From IMG/VR virus record IMGVR_UViG_3300018416_001991, positions 1 through 44,638 of that record: a stretch of 44,638 bases of DNA, one strand, 5' to 3'. The translations under genes were made by a program, and so were the position numbers. Source of the DNA: a virus. Positions 8,095 to 15,790 of this stretch are shown here, in pieces. Each line of letters starts with the position of its first letter. Position 1 is the first letter of the stretch. The notes beneath the pieces are model-generated. The model was not told where the DNA came from. It saw only the letters and a list, made by a program, of their open reading frames with translations, and ran no database searches.

Positions 8095-8769
8095 TTAAAA
8101 CTTTACTCCCAAAGTTATATTAAAAATACTTCTTTCTATTGGATCTTTTGTATAAACATTTTTAAGACCCACTGTTACTTTATCTGTTACACTGTAATCG
8201 AATGATGTTTCGTTTCTTATGTAATCATCTTGTCCTGATTCCCATAACAACTTATTTACAAATGTAACTTTTTTGTTTAAGTTGTATGCATACCAAAGTG
8301 ATGAACGTATAATAGGTTCACTAATCTCATTTGAATTAAGGTATGCAATTGAATTTTCTATCGATGCTTTGTGATTTTCTGTTCTGAAAATTTTATATCC
8401 ATGACCCATACCTATTACGATTCTATCATTGTTATCTCTAAATTCATCGTAATCATAACTGGTAGATCCTATTACATAATGCTTTTCAGTTACAGTTCTA
8501 ATTGCTTTACCACTAGTTCTAAACTTATTAATTGTTTGCTCACTGTCTTCTGATTTGTAGGCATAGTCTGCATCAAATACTCCCTGCCATATATCTGATT
8601 CCCATTTATGATCAAACGATCCTGTGAATACAATTGACTCATCGATGTTAACAAACGTTCCACCGACTTTTGCTTTTGTTTCTGCTGATGCAGTAGGCGC
8701 TAATATAATCATTGCGGCAACTGCAAGTAATATAGTCATATCTCCTATAAATTTTAATTTCTTTTTCAT
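8095..8769 (-). CDS. Exported DUF481-like outer-membrane beta-barrel protein, 224 aa
   Basis: Residues 1-29 form a clear signal peptide: KKK at the start, a hydrophobic core (ILLAVAAMIILAP) and a TASA cleavage site before ETK. The rest alternates polar and hydrophobic residues and resembles the DUF481/YdiY-type outer-membrane family: YDYDEFRDNNDRIVIGMGHG followed by YKIF, then a segment of the kind ENSIAYLNSNE, and a final aromatic strand FNITLGVKF ending in Phe, typical of Bam-inserted barrels. The first ATG is preferred over Met11, because Met11 would remove the basic n-region and its GGAG is too close. The gene overlaps the preceding radical SAM gene by ATGA and is followed within one base by another. 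Finding it inside a phage radical SAM gene string is unusual. It may alter the host envelope during infection; this is inference. Confidence 0.78.
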   Translation of the reverse strand: MKKKLKFIGDMTILLAVAAMIILAPTASAETKAKVGGTFVNIDESIVFTGSFDHKWESDIWQGVFDADYAYKSEDSEQTINKFRTSGKAIRTVTEKHYVIGSTSYDYDEFRDNNDRIVIGMGHGYKIFRTENHKASIENSIAYLNSNEISEPIIRSSLWYAYNLNKKVTFVNKLLWESGQDDYIRNETSFDYSVTDKVTVGLKNVYTKDPIERSIFNITLGVKF

Positions 8770-10016
8770 TCTTCTAAATCTCGTAAACTATTGAGTTCTG
8801 GAAACACACTCCAGAAGTCCTCATCTCTTATTTTATCTATGGACGCAGTGTGTTGCATCATAATCTTTTTGTTATCTTGCCATGTATTATCTTCATTAGC
8901 AAAATTAACTGCATCTCTAATTAAACGTGATAAACTTGTTTTGTCACCTTCAAACTTATCAGCAAACTTTAAAGCATTCTCTGCCGCTGGCCCCTTCATT
9001 GCAGTAGGTAAACTCTTAGCACTATAGTAACTAGGATGCACAGCAAGATATAAACTATGATACCAATCTTCTGCTCTTACAATATTCTTATCTTTAAGAT
9101 ATTGATAAAACTCACCGATCATTGGGTAATTAAACATAGAGAATACTGTGTTCATTTGAAATGTTACGTAATCTAAATCTCTGAATGTCAGTAAGTTGTT
9201 TTCTACTACACCCCAGTCTGTTCCTTTACGTAACCATTCTGCTCTTTCGCCATAATGATCAACTGAACAACTTAACTCAATATTATCAAAGTGTTTCCAA
9301 AGTTCTAATATATCATGCTTCTTATATTTAATATTACTTGCGTTAGTATTATACCTTAAGACAGGTTTTTTACCACGTCTAATAAATTCTTCTAACATGA
9401 CATAATGTTCGTCTGTAATAAGTGGCTCTCCACCTGCAAAATAACATAAGTCAATATTGTCAATGTGTTCTAGTGTTTCTTCTAGTACTGTTCCTGTTTG
9501 ATCGTCTGCATGTATTAAGATAGGATGTTTAGGATCGTGGTTGGCTCGCATCTCTGCTCCCCATTGCGAACTAAACTCACTGCCACATGTGCGACATTTG
9601 AAATTACATATATTAGAGAACCTAATATCAAAGTAATGCATTCTAAAGTCATCTACTGTTCCGTCTGCTTTTGTCTGTGGTACTAATTCATCGAATCGTT
9701 TACCAAAATGTTCTTTAGAATAGTTTCTAAAACTATGTGGACCTGCTTCTTCATGTTTGTAGCAGAAATCACATACACTATTCTTTTTATCGTTTAGCAT
9801 ATCTAAACGTAATTGTTTCATTTTGTCATTGTTAAATGCTTCTTTCAATGATGTTTCTTTTGTGTTGCCAAATGGTTGTGTATAGTCATTAGAACAACAA
9901 GGATAGATATCTCCTTTAGGTGTCACGTTTAAATGCAACCAAGGAAACATACAGAATGTTTTACTTTCTTCTAATAAGTAAGTTTTGTCTACTATTGGTA
10001 TACGTTCATTGCTCAT
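8766..10016 (-). CDS. N-terminal-twitch radical SAM protein, 416 aa
   Basis: The N-terminal cluster region reads TFCMFPWLHLNVTPKG with C22, then YPCC with C40/C41, then VCDFC with C82/C85. The radical SAM motif CNFKCRTC gives C137, C141 and C144, and GGEP is at 195-198 (YFAGGEPLITDEHY). The protein is closely related to the 440-aa protein encoded just before it: RYFDIRFSNICNFKCRTCGS and YFAGGEPLITDEHY are nearly shared. The pair therefore looks like a tandem duplication that has since diverged. It starts at an ATG that overlaps the previous stop by four bases (ATGA) and ends with an ATGA overlap to the exported-protein gene. Family knowledge indicates a redox enzyme using S-adenosylmethionine; its target is unknown. 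Confidence 0.92.
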   Translation of the reverse strand: MSNERIPIVDKTYLLEESKTFCMFPWLHLNVTPKGDIYPCCSNDYTQPFGNTKETSLKEAFNNDKMKQLRLDMLNDKKNSVCDFCYKHEEAGPHSFRNYSKEHFGKRFDELVPQTKADGTVDDFRMHYFDIRFSNICNFKCRTCGSEFSSQWGAEMRANHDPKHPILIHADDQTGTVLEETLEHIDNIDLCYFAGGEPLITDEHYVMLEEFIRRGKKPVLRYNTNASNIKYKKHDILELWKHFDNIELSCSVDHYGERAEWLRKGTDWGVVENNLLTFRDLDYVTFQMNTVFSMFNYPMIGEFYQYLKDKNIVRAEDWYHSLYLAVHPSYYSAKSLPTAMKGPAAENALKFADKFEGDKTSLSRLIRDAVNFANEDNTWQDNKKIMMQHTASIDKIRDEDFWSVFPELNSLRDLEE

Positions 10017-11335
10017 GGTCGCAACGCCTTTGGTACTTTATACAATGCTGCCAACTCAGGGAAAGTAGTTAAAAAGTCTTCTCCCCTTAACGCATCTATT
10101 CTTTTTATTTCTTCTTTAAACTCTACTTCTCTTTCGTTCCAAGTATCTTTAGACATTAACCATGGAATAACCTGTTGTATTTCATTTATCTGTTCTTGTC
10201 TAAAGTTTAAATCTTTCATGTAATGCATAGTTAAATGCAACTGTTCTAGTGCTTGTTCTTTATAGCCGTCAGGCAATACATGTGAAGATAAGTGTTCTGG
10301 TGATCCCATGCTATAGAGAGTCCACACAGAACTCTCAGGCGTATAAAAATGATTGTCTATCATATACTTGTAAAAGTGAGAAATAGTCAATGCATTGAAT
10401 ATACTGTACACAGTATTCACCTGAAAATTAACATTCTTTGCTTTCTTTAATTTTTTTAAATTTGTTTCAATTGTTTTCCATTTAGTTCCGTGTCTAATGT
10501 ATTCTGCCTTTTCTCCCATATGATCAATTGATGCATAAATTTGAACTGGCTGTTCAAAATGGTCCCATAGTTTAAAAATATCACGTTTCTTATATTTAAA
10601 ATTAGATATGTTTGTATTATACCTTAATTGAATATCTGTTTTCTTTTTCTTAATCATCTCATCAATTAACATATAATGTTCATCAGTGATTAATGGCTCT
10701 CCACCTGCAAAGTATGCAACTTCAAAATTGGGAACTTGTTTTAATACTTCTAATATAAATTCTTCTCTGTTGCCTTTTTCTAACTCTATAGCATACATAG
10801 GCAACCCTGTTTGCTCACGTGATTCTAAATCTTCTTGTTCCCATTTAGAACTAAATGCACTGCCGCATGTACGACATTTAAAGTTGCAAATGTTACTAAA
10901 ACGAATATCAAAATATCTCATACGAAAGTTTACAATTCTTCCTGTATTCATATCTGTTGTTTCAATTACATCGTTAAAGTAATCAGCCCATGCTTCGTTG
11001 CTTTGTGTTCTGAAACTTGGTACACCCTGATCATCATGTTTATGGCAATTCGCACATTCAGGATTTTTGTTTCCTTTTAACATATCTAAACGCAACTTCT
11101 TCATTTTAGGAGAGTTAACTAAGTCTGCAAGACTGCTACGATTAGAGTTACCAACGCCCTGATTGTCTGCACATGATTTTGAGATGCAACAAGGAGCACC
11201 TTGTCCTGTGGGTGTAGTATGCATGTGTACCCATGGAATCATGCAGAAAGTTTCTGATCTATTAAGAAGCAAATCTTTTAGAAAGATTGCCTGCTTCTTA
11301 TCTACAGCGGGTTTGTTAGGCTTACTTGCTGGCAT
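10013..11335 (-). CDS. N-terminal-twitch radical SAM protein, 440 aa
   Basis: It opens with a charged extension (PASKPNKPAVDKKQ) and then the twitch region: TFCMIPWVHMHTTPTG with C31, APCC with C49/C50 and ECANC with C94/C97. The radical SAM motif CNFKCRTC is C150, C154 and C157, with GGEP at 211-214. The middle region FRMRYFDIRFSNIC is shared with the downstream paralogue. The gene overlaps the 466-aa gene before it by 34 bases in another frame. The ribosome-binding site is weak, so translation probably depends on coupling with the upstream gene. No fused substrate or peptide-recognition (RRE) domain is obvious. Confidence 0.92.
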   Translation of the reverse strand: MPASKPNKPAVDKKQAIFLKDLLLNRSETFCMIPWVHMHTTPTGQGAPCCISKSCADNQGVGNSNRSSLADLVNSPKMKKLRLDMLKGNKNPECANCHKHDDQGVPSFRTQSNEAWADYFNDVIETTDMNTGRIVNFRMRYFDIRFSNICNFKCRTCGSAFSSKWEQEDLESREQTGLPMYAIELEKGNREEFILEVLKQVPNFEVAYFAGGEPLITDEHYMLIDEMIKKKKTDIQLRYNTNISNFKYKKRDIFKLWDHFEQPVQIYASIDHMGEKAEYIRHGTKWKTIETNLKKLKKAKNVNFQVNTVYSIFNALTISHFYKYMIDNHFYTPESSVWTLYSMGSPEHLSSHVLPDGYKEQALEQLHLTMHYMKDLNFRQEQINEIQQVIPWLMSKDTWNEREVEFKEEIKRIDALRGEDFLTTFPELAALYKVPKALRP

Positions 11336-12702
11336 AATTTATAAAAATCCATATACTCTGGATACACTGTTAATATATCTGTTTCTCTACGATCATCTAG
11401 TTCGTTAAAGAAGTTGTAAAAATCTCTTCTACCTTCAATTAATTTGTCTTCGTCATAATGTGTATTTTCCATATAATCAACGACACGTTTGAACTTTTCA
11501 TATTCTATTGTAGTAAACTTATCACTACGTTCATTATCTACGTTGTCTTCGATAAACTTAAGTGACTCGTACATGTAAGGCATGAATTCTTCTTTAGGTA
11601 AAATATTCATATCATACTGTAAAGGTTCTTTCAAGTATGGAGTATCAAATCTAACTCTGTGTTTATCTTCTGACTTCCAATCGTACCATCCATAGATCGC
11701 ACGCCATTCTAAAAACTTTTCTAATAGACTTTTAAAGTCTGTTACTGCTAACAAATTAAAAGTACACATAAATGTAACAGGAGAGTCTGTCTCTGTTAGA
11801 TACGTATGTAAGTTCTGTTGAAAGAGTTCCAAGTCTAGTCCAGTTCTAATATATTCTGCTCGTTCTCCCCAGCAGTCTAAACTAGTAAACAATTTAAAAC
11901 TTTCTAGTTTTTCTTCGTCACACAATTTCTTTACAGAACTACTTAGTTTTTTTACTAATGCATTTTTTGTACCTAAGTTACTGTTTACATTAAGTTCTAA
12001 CCAAGGCATAGGTTCTTCATCGATTTGTTTTAGCAGTCTCCATGTTGATGTATGCATTGTTGGTTCTCCACCTGTTACACGTAAGATATTTAAGTCTTTA
12101 CGCATAGATGGCCACCACTCCCAAAACGCATCAACATATGGATTTTCTTCTTCACGTTCAAACAGTTTCATCCAATCAACATCATTTCTATGGTTCTTTA
12201 CAGTTTCAACTGGACCGAATTGTTTAATCTCACTGTGATAACTTGATGAATACTTTGGATGACAATAACCACATTTAAAGTTACACTCATTACCAAAGTT
12301 AATTTCTAAATATTCTGGATTAATGTTTTGGTCCCAAGGGCCATTAAGTGCTTGATCGAATCTTTCTTCTGTGAAAATAGAACCGTTACGAATATGTCTG
12401 TCTGAAATATAATCAGGACCCATGTCTTCAACATTCCAGCAATATTGACAACCTTCTGGTCTCTCACCTGCTAACATTTGTTTGCGTTCCATTTTCTTTT
12501 CCCAAGTATTATGTAATGCACTTGGGTTATCTTTTAATTCATGTAATGGAATTTTGTGTGGGCGAGGATGATAACAACTATGCGTTTCACCTGTTTGTAA
12601 GTACATAGTAACATGTTGCCATTTAGCCAAACAGAATGAAGGCGTTGCTTCATTTTCAACTCTTATCTGAATTGTTTTTATTCTATCTGTTTCTTTGGAC
12701 AT
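11302..12702 (-). CDS. Divergent N-terminal-twitch radical SAM protein, 466 aa
   Basis: This is the most divergent of the four twitch-type proteins. The N-terminal region has SFCLAKWQHVTMY with C24, then SCYHPRPHK with one Cys (C43) where the paralogues have two, then GCQYC with C85/C88. The radical SAM motif is CNFKCGYC at C140, C144 and C147, and GGEPTMH lies at 211-217. After GGEP the sequence includes FTSLDCWGERAEYIRTGLD, which parallels ASIDHMGEKAEYIRHG in its neighbour. The proteins thus share a common catalytic core with different pockets. The ATG start has AGAGGG seven bases upstream and shares one base with the preceding stop (TAATG). Its substrate probably differs from those of the other paralogues, which is inference from divergence. 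Confidence 0.9.
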   Translation of the reverse strand: MSKETDRIKTIQIRVENEATPSFCLAKWQHVTMYLQTGETHSCYHPRPHKIPLHELKDNPSALHNTWEKKMERKQMLAGERPEGCQYCWNVEDMGPDYISDRHIRNGSIFTEERFDQALNGPWDQNINPEYLEINFGNECNFKCGYCHPKYSSSYHSEIKQFGPVETVKNHRNDVDWMKLFEREEENPYVDAFWEWWPSMRKDLNILRVTGGEPTMHTSTWRLLKQIDEEPMPWLELNVNSNLGTKNALVKKLSSSVKKLCDEEKLESFKLFTSLDCWGERAEYIRTGLDLELFQQNLHTYLTETDSPVTFMCTFNLLAVTDFKSLLEKFLEWRAIYGWYDWKSEDKHRVRFDTPYLKEPLQYDMNILPKEEFMPYMYESLKFIEDNVDNERSDKFTTIEYEKFKRVVDYMENTHYDEDKLIEGRRDFYNFFNELDDRRETDILTVYPEYMDFYKLCQQVSLTNPL

Positions 12703-13646
12703 TACCAGCCCTCTATTTCTCTGATAATCTCCATCTCTGTCACTAGGGGACCTAGGTTTCTTTTATCTGCGTTATAATGCCTTTTGAAAAACTTTGATTG
12801 TTCAGCATCAAGCATGTTCATGGGTAAGCCCAACTTGGCTTTTAGTTCTACCCCAATTTCTTTTGCGGCTTCGATTGGGTCATTGTTCATATGCTGTTCC
12901 CACATATTCGGATAGTTATCAAACCATTGAATGTCTGTGTGTTCAAAGTCTGTTAACATTGTCATATATGTTCCCAATCTTGCGCCGTATATTGCCCAGT
13001 CACCGTTCTCTGCATCTAAGCCTACATTCTGCCATATAGTTAGATTGTTTAAATTTTTATCTGCTACTCTACCTTTAAACTCATCTACAGTTACTAATGC
13101 TCCGCGGTCTAATACCATCTTTACGCCTTCTCTAAAACCAGCACGCCATGCTTGGAATGCTGATTTGTTAGGGTAAGTAGTTGAGTAGCAATCATACATT
13201 GCCCAGTACAATGAGTCTGCTGAGTTCATCATAAAATCAACTTGAGTTGCTTCAGAACCGTCAGTATGTTCATGCGTAGTCATATTCTCTACATAAGTTT
13301 TAGTCCATGAACTCATTCCACCGTTGCCATAACGCAAACCATTAATATTGTTGATTGACTTCCATCTAAACTGTGCTTGTTGATATCTTGGGTCTTTATC
13401 TGTGAAATCTAGTTGAATGTTAAAGAAATCTTCTTCTGGTAAAGTGTCACCATCGATAAGAATAAATCTTTCCGTTTCACTTAACTCACCTGCGGCTTTG
13501 TGAGCCGCATCACTTCCTAATACGCCGTCAACTCTTTGAGCCCACGGAACCATGTTTTTAACTTGTACCCAAAATTCTTCTTTTTGTGGTTCATCGTAAC
13601 TTAAATAAATTACATCTAAGTCTGCAATATCAACAATATTACTCAT
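12702..13646 (-). CDS. GT-A-like glycosyltransferase candidate, 314 aa
   Basis: The protein opens with a Rossmann-like strand (LDVIYLSYDEP, 10-20), then DGVLGSDAAHKAA and FILIDGDTLPEEDF with Asp65-Gly66-Asp67. This layout fits a GT-A-fold glycosyltransferase, in which a DxD binds the metal and nucleotide sugar. The remainder (YGNGGMSSWTK, TDIQWFDNYPNMWEQHM) does not match a family I can name. I place the start at ATG 13644-13646 rather than the in-frame GTG five codons upstream; AGAGGTGA precedes the ATG and also overlaps the GTG. It overlaps the 51-aa gene by eight bases and the next radical SAM gene by one. Enzyme class is moderately supported; substrate is unknown. Confidence 0.6.
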   Translation of the reverse strand: MSNIVDIADLDVIYLSYDEPQKEEFWVQVKNMVPWAQRVDGVLGSDAAHKAAGELSETERFILIDGDTLPEEDFFNIQLDFTDKDPRYQQAQFRWKSINNINGLRYGNGGMSSWTKTYVENMTTHEHTDGSEATQVDFMMNSADSLYWAMYDCYSTTYPNKSAFQAWRAGFREGVKMVLDRGALVTVDEFKGRVADKNLNNLTIWQNVGLDAENGDWAIYGARLGTYMTMLTDFEHTDIQWFDNYPNMWEQHMNNDPIEAAKEIGVELKAKLGLPMNMLDAEQSKFFKRHYNADKRNLGPLVTEMEIIREIEGW

Positions 13647-13794
13647 CAAATTTCTTTTCACCTCTGGAATAACTATCTTCAGGATTTATTTCGGCATCAG
13701 CATTTATAAATCGCATACGTTGAATTAAATCCCAATTGACATCTTTCCAATTTTCGTTAACACTTGTGTATTCTTCGTTATTAGATTTCTTCAC
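13639..13794 (-). CDS. Small acidic protein with GTG start, 51 aa (easily missed gene)
   Basis: The frame begins MKKSNNEEYTSVNENW and continues KDVNWDLIQRMRFINADAEI to a TAA. The GTG start has GGGAG seven bases upstream, a strong Shine-Dalgarno. The ORF fills the gap between the 118-aa gene (14-base overlap) and the glycosyltransferase gene (8-base overlap), as expected for a real gene in this packed array. Its NNEEYTSVNENW resembles DNEEYITVWEAP near the start of the 118-aa protein, and the DNA shares a 15-base run there. I know no function. It could be a chaperone-like accessory, a structural peptide or, speculatively, a peptide substrate for the adjacent radical SAM enzymes; no leader-core pattern is evident. 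Confidence 0.7.
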   Translation of the reverse strand: MKKSNNEEYTSVNENWKDVNWDLIQRMRFINADAEINPEDSYSRGEKKFDE

Positions 13795-14137
13795 TGAATA
13801 ACTCCCAATATCTACCTTTAGATTTATTTGTTACTAGTATACTTATATCATCTACAGAAGCCAGTACACCTGATGTACTAGGCTTATATTTTTGTACACC
13901 CGCTTTACGTCTATTACGTGTAATACGACCATCGATCACTTTGATGTCAGGTCTGGCTTCTGCAAATACTCCGGCGTCGATGACTATGAAATTGCCCTCA
14001 GGCTTTTCACATGTATAAAAGTCAACGGTGCCGTCTTCTTTATAGTACAATCTAAACTCGGGATCCTCAATCTTGGGTGCTTCCCAAACAGTGATGTATT
14101 CTTCGTTATCAGTCGGGCTGTGTTTTTCATCACTCAT
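13781..14137 (-). CDS. Conserved-type phage protein of unknown function, 118 aa
   Basis: I recognise no domain. The sequence is soluble and mixed alpha/beta in appearance, with an acidic N-terminus (SDEKHSPTDNEEYITVWEAP), a YKEDGTVDFYTCEKPEGNFI segment that reads like two beta strands, and a basic patch ITRNRRKAGVQKYKP near residue 75. The ATG start overlaps the previous stop (ATGA), so translation is probably coupled to the glycosyltransferase gene before it. Its position between glycosyltransferase genes and next to tail genes suggests a virion or assembly role, but this is weak inference. Confidence 0.7.
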   Translation of the reverse strand: MSDEKHSPTDNEEYITVWEAPKIEDPEFRLYYKEDGTVDFYTCEKPEGNFIVIDAGVFAEARPDIKVIDGRITRNRRKAGVQKYKPSTSGVLASVDDISILVTNKSKGRYWELFSEEI

Positions 14138-14931
14138 TGAATCGACTCCTTTATTTTATCAGAAAATGATTTGATATGATAGTGAAAAGGATACGTCTGT
14201 GGGATTGTATTCACTCTCAATGTATGTGGATAAATCTCATATACAAAAGTATCAGTCCATTTTTCTGATGCAGTACCATTAATAAATTGCTTCATGTGTA
14301 TCATTGAAAATTCTTTAAAAGTTGGTAGTGTAGACTTTTCAACTCCTATAACATGACACGCATAAGCATAAACCCAGTCAGTCGTTGCTGGCTCATCTGG
14401 GTTACATTGAAGTGTGTCTCTAAACTCACTCCAATTCTCAAAGACATGTCTTACGATGTCAAAAAATTCTTTTGCTGTTTCTGACTTTTTAAAATAAGTT
14501 ATAGCATTATATACGTCTGGCAGTTCATTATCGTCTATAAACCTACGGTAGGTGCGTACATGCGATATATTTTGTTTAAAGTCACGTATATGTGTAGAGA
14601 CAACTAAGTCTCTTTGTTTCAGTATATCCCACCAATAGTCTATTGATGTTGGGACATATAAATCTGCTTCTAGTTTAATTGTGTGTTTATAAGGACTTGC
14701 TTCATACACTTGCCAATCGTTAATAAGTTTCCAATCACTGTCGGGTTCTAAGTCTCCATAGGGCAATGGAATAACTTTATGAAATGCTTTGCACTTTGTT
14801 TTGTCATCAGAAATTAAAGATACTTTTGCATCTGGCATCACTCTCATAATAGACTCTGCTAATTGTTCGGCACATTGGACATAGTTGACATCGGCAGTGT
14901 TTTGTGCTAATATAACGAAACCCTTATCCAT
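14134..14931 (-). CDS. GT-A-like glycosyltransferase candidate, 265 aa
   Basis: The N-terminal half has the outline of a GT-A enzyme: VILAQNTADVNYVQCAEQLA, then VSLISDDKTKCKAF, then YEASPYKHTIKLEADLYVP. The expected DxD is EAD at 88-90 here. It pairs with the 288-aa protein encoded just upstream, which has QAYELSPYDETLVIDVDYLV at the same place, so the two are diverged tandem paralogues. The replacement of the first Asp by Glu may still bind metal. The ATG is preceded by GGGG at seven bases and overlaps the previous gene by eight. The acceptor is unknown; the location beside fibre genes makes virion or host-envelope glycans plausible. Confidence 0.6.
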   Translation of the reverse strand: MDKGFVILAQNTADVNYVQCAEQLAESIMRVMPDAKVSLISDDKTKCKAFHKVIPLPYGDLEPDSDWKLINDWQVYEASPYKHTIKLEADLYVPTSIDYWWDILKQRDLVVSTHIRDFKQNISHVRTYRRFIDDNELPDVYNAITYFKKSETAKEFFDIVRHVFENWSEFRDTLQCNPDEPATTDWVYAYACHVIGVEKSTLPTFKEFSMIHMKQFINGTASEKWTDTFVYEIYPHTLRVNTIPQTYPFHYHIKSFSDKIKESIQ

Positions 14932-15790
14932 TCATAATCCCCACAAATAAATCTTTGTTCATAACATGAAAGTCCATGTCTTTGATTAACATATATTCTT
15001 TTCTAACTTTGCTTTTCTTCCAATGATCAAACATGATTGTAAATTCTGTGTTAAAGTCATATACGTTACCGTCACAAGGTACTTGTACATCTATTTGATT
15101 TGGATATACAGAAGTATTCTTACCTACATGAATTAAGTTCCATGGTATATAATCACTTGGTACATCTGTGTGACCATTGACAATCTTAAGTGCTATCGTT
15201 AATCCATAGTCATTACGATATACTCCGCCAATAAAACTATGAATGCCTGCATAGTGTTCATAATTGTTTTGTACCATTTCTAAAGTTTCAAAGATTTGTT
15301 TTGCACGTTCAGACTTTTTAAACATAATTACAGTTGCCCATAATGTTTCGTATGTATAACCCATCTTTTCTTGTGCCGCTTCTGGATGCATGAGCATATG
15401 CGTATTGCTATGACAACAAAACGTGTCAGATAAATCAAATGTTTTTAGTAGTGTATCAGAATTGACAAGATAGTCAACATCTATTACTAGAGTTTCATCA
15501 TAAGGACTAAGTTCATATGCTTGATAACGTCCTTTGTTGATCCAAGATGTTTGATCTTTAATATTAGTTAAATCAGGCTCGACTTCAACGACACCATCAA
15601 AAACTTTTCTATCGTCTAAAATAGTTTTATAAGTGTCTACGTCTGTAATTAAAGTTGTAGGTAAATCTAAGAATGCCTTAACTCTTTTTGCAGTATATAC
15701 GGCCATATCGGCATAATTATATTTGCTAGAATTAAATGCAAATAAAACTACGCCTCTAGTTTTTACCTCTTTCGTTCTAGTTCTTTCCAT
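14924..15790 (-). CDS. GT-A-like glycosyltransferase candidate, 288 aa
   Basis: A first strand GVVLFAFNSSKYNYADMAVY (13-32) is followed by TTLITDVDTYKTI, and the DxD-type motif VIDVDYLVN has Asp104-Val105-Asp106. This order matches GT8-like or related GT-A glycosyltransferases, although I cannot assign a family. FCCHSNTHMLMHPEAAQEKM and ATVIMFKKSERAKQIFETLE downstream also have counterparts in the 265-aa paralogue (TYFKKSETAKEFFDIV). The ATG start has GAGTGG about eight bases upstream and overlaps the previous gene by 28 bases. The donor sugar is not apparent; a link to the epimerase product further down the operon is inferential. Confidence 0.65.
   Translation of the reverse strand: MERTRTKEVKTRGVVLFAFNSSKYNYADMAVYTAKRVKAFLDLPTTLITDVDTYKTILDDRKVFDGVVEVEPDLTNIKDQTSWINKGRYQAYELSPYDETLVIDVDYLVNSDTLLKTFDLSDTFCCHSNTHMLMHPEAAQEKMGYTYETLWATVIMFKKSERAKQIFETLEMVQNNYEHYAGIHSFIGGVYRNDYGLTIALKIVNGHTDVPSDYIPWNLIHVGKNTSVYPNQIDVQVPCDGNVYDFNTEFTIMFDHWKKSKVRKEYMLIKDMDFHVMNKDLFVGIMNG

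Noticed and set aside
1-12702. A classical RiPP (peptide natural product) cluster
   Set aside because: Radical SAM enzymes are present, but I see no RRE domain, leader peptidase, transporter or Cys/Gly-rich core peptide. The 51-aa protein has none of the usual core features.
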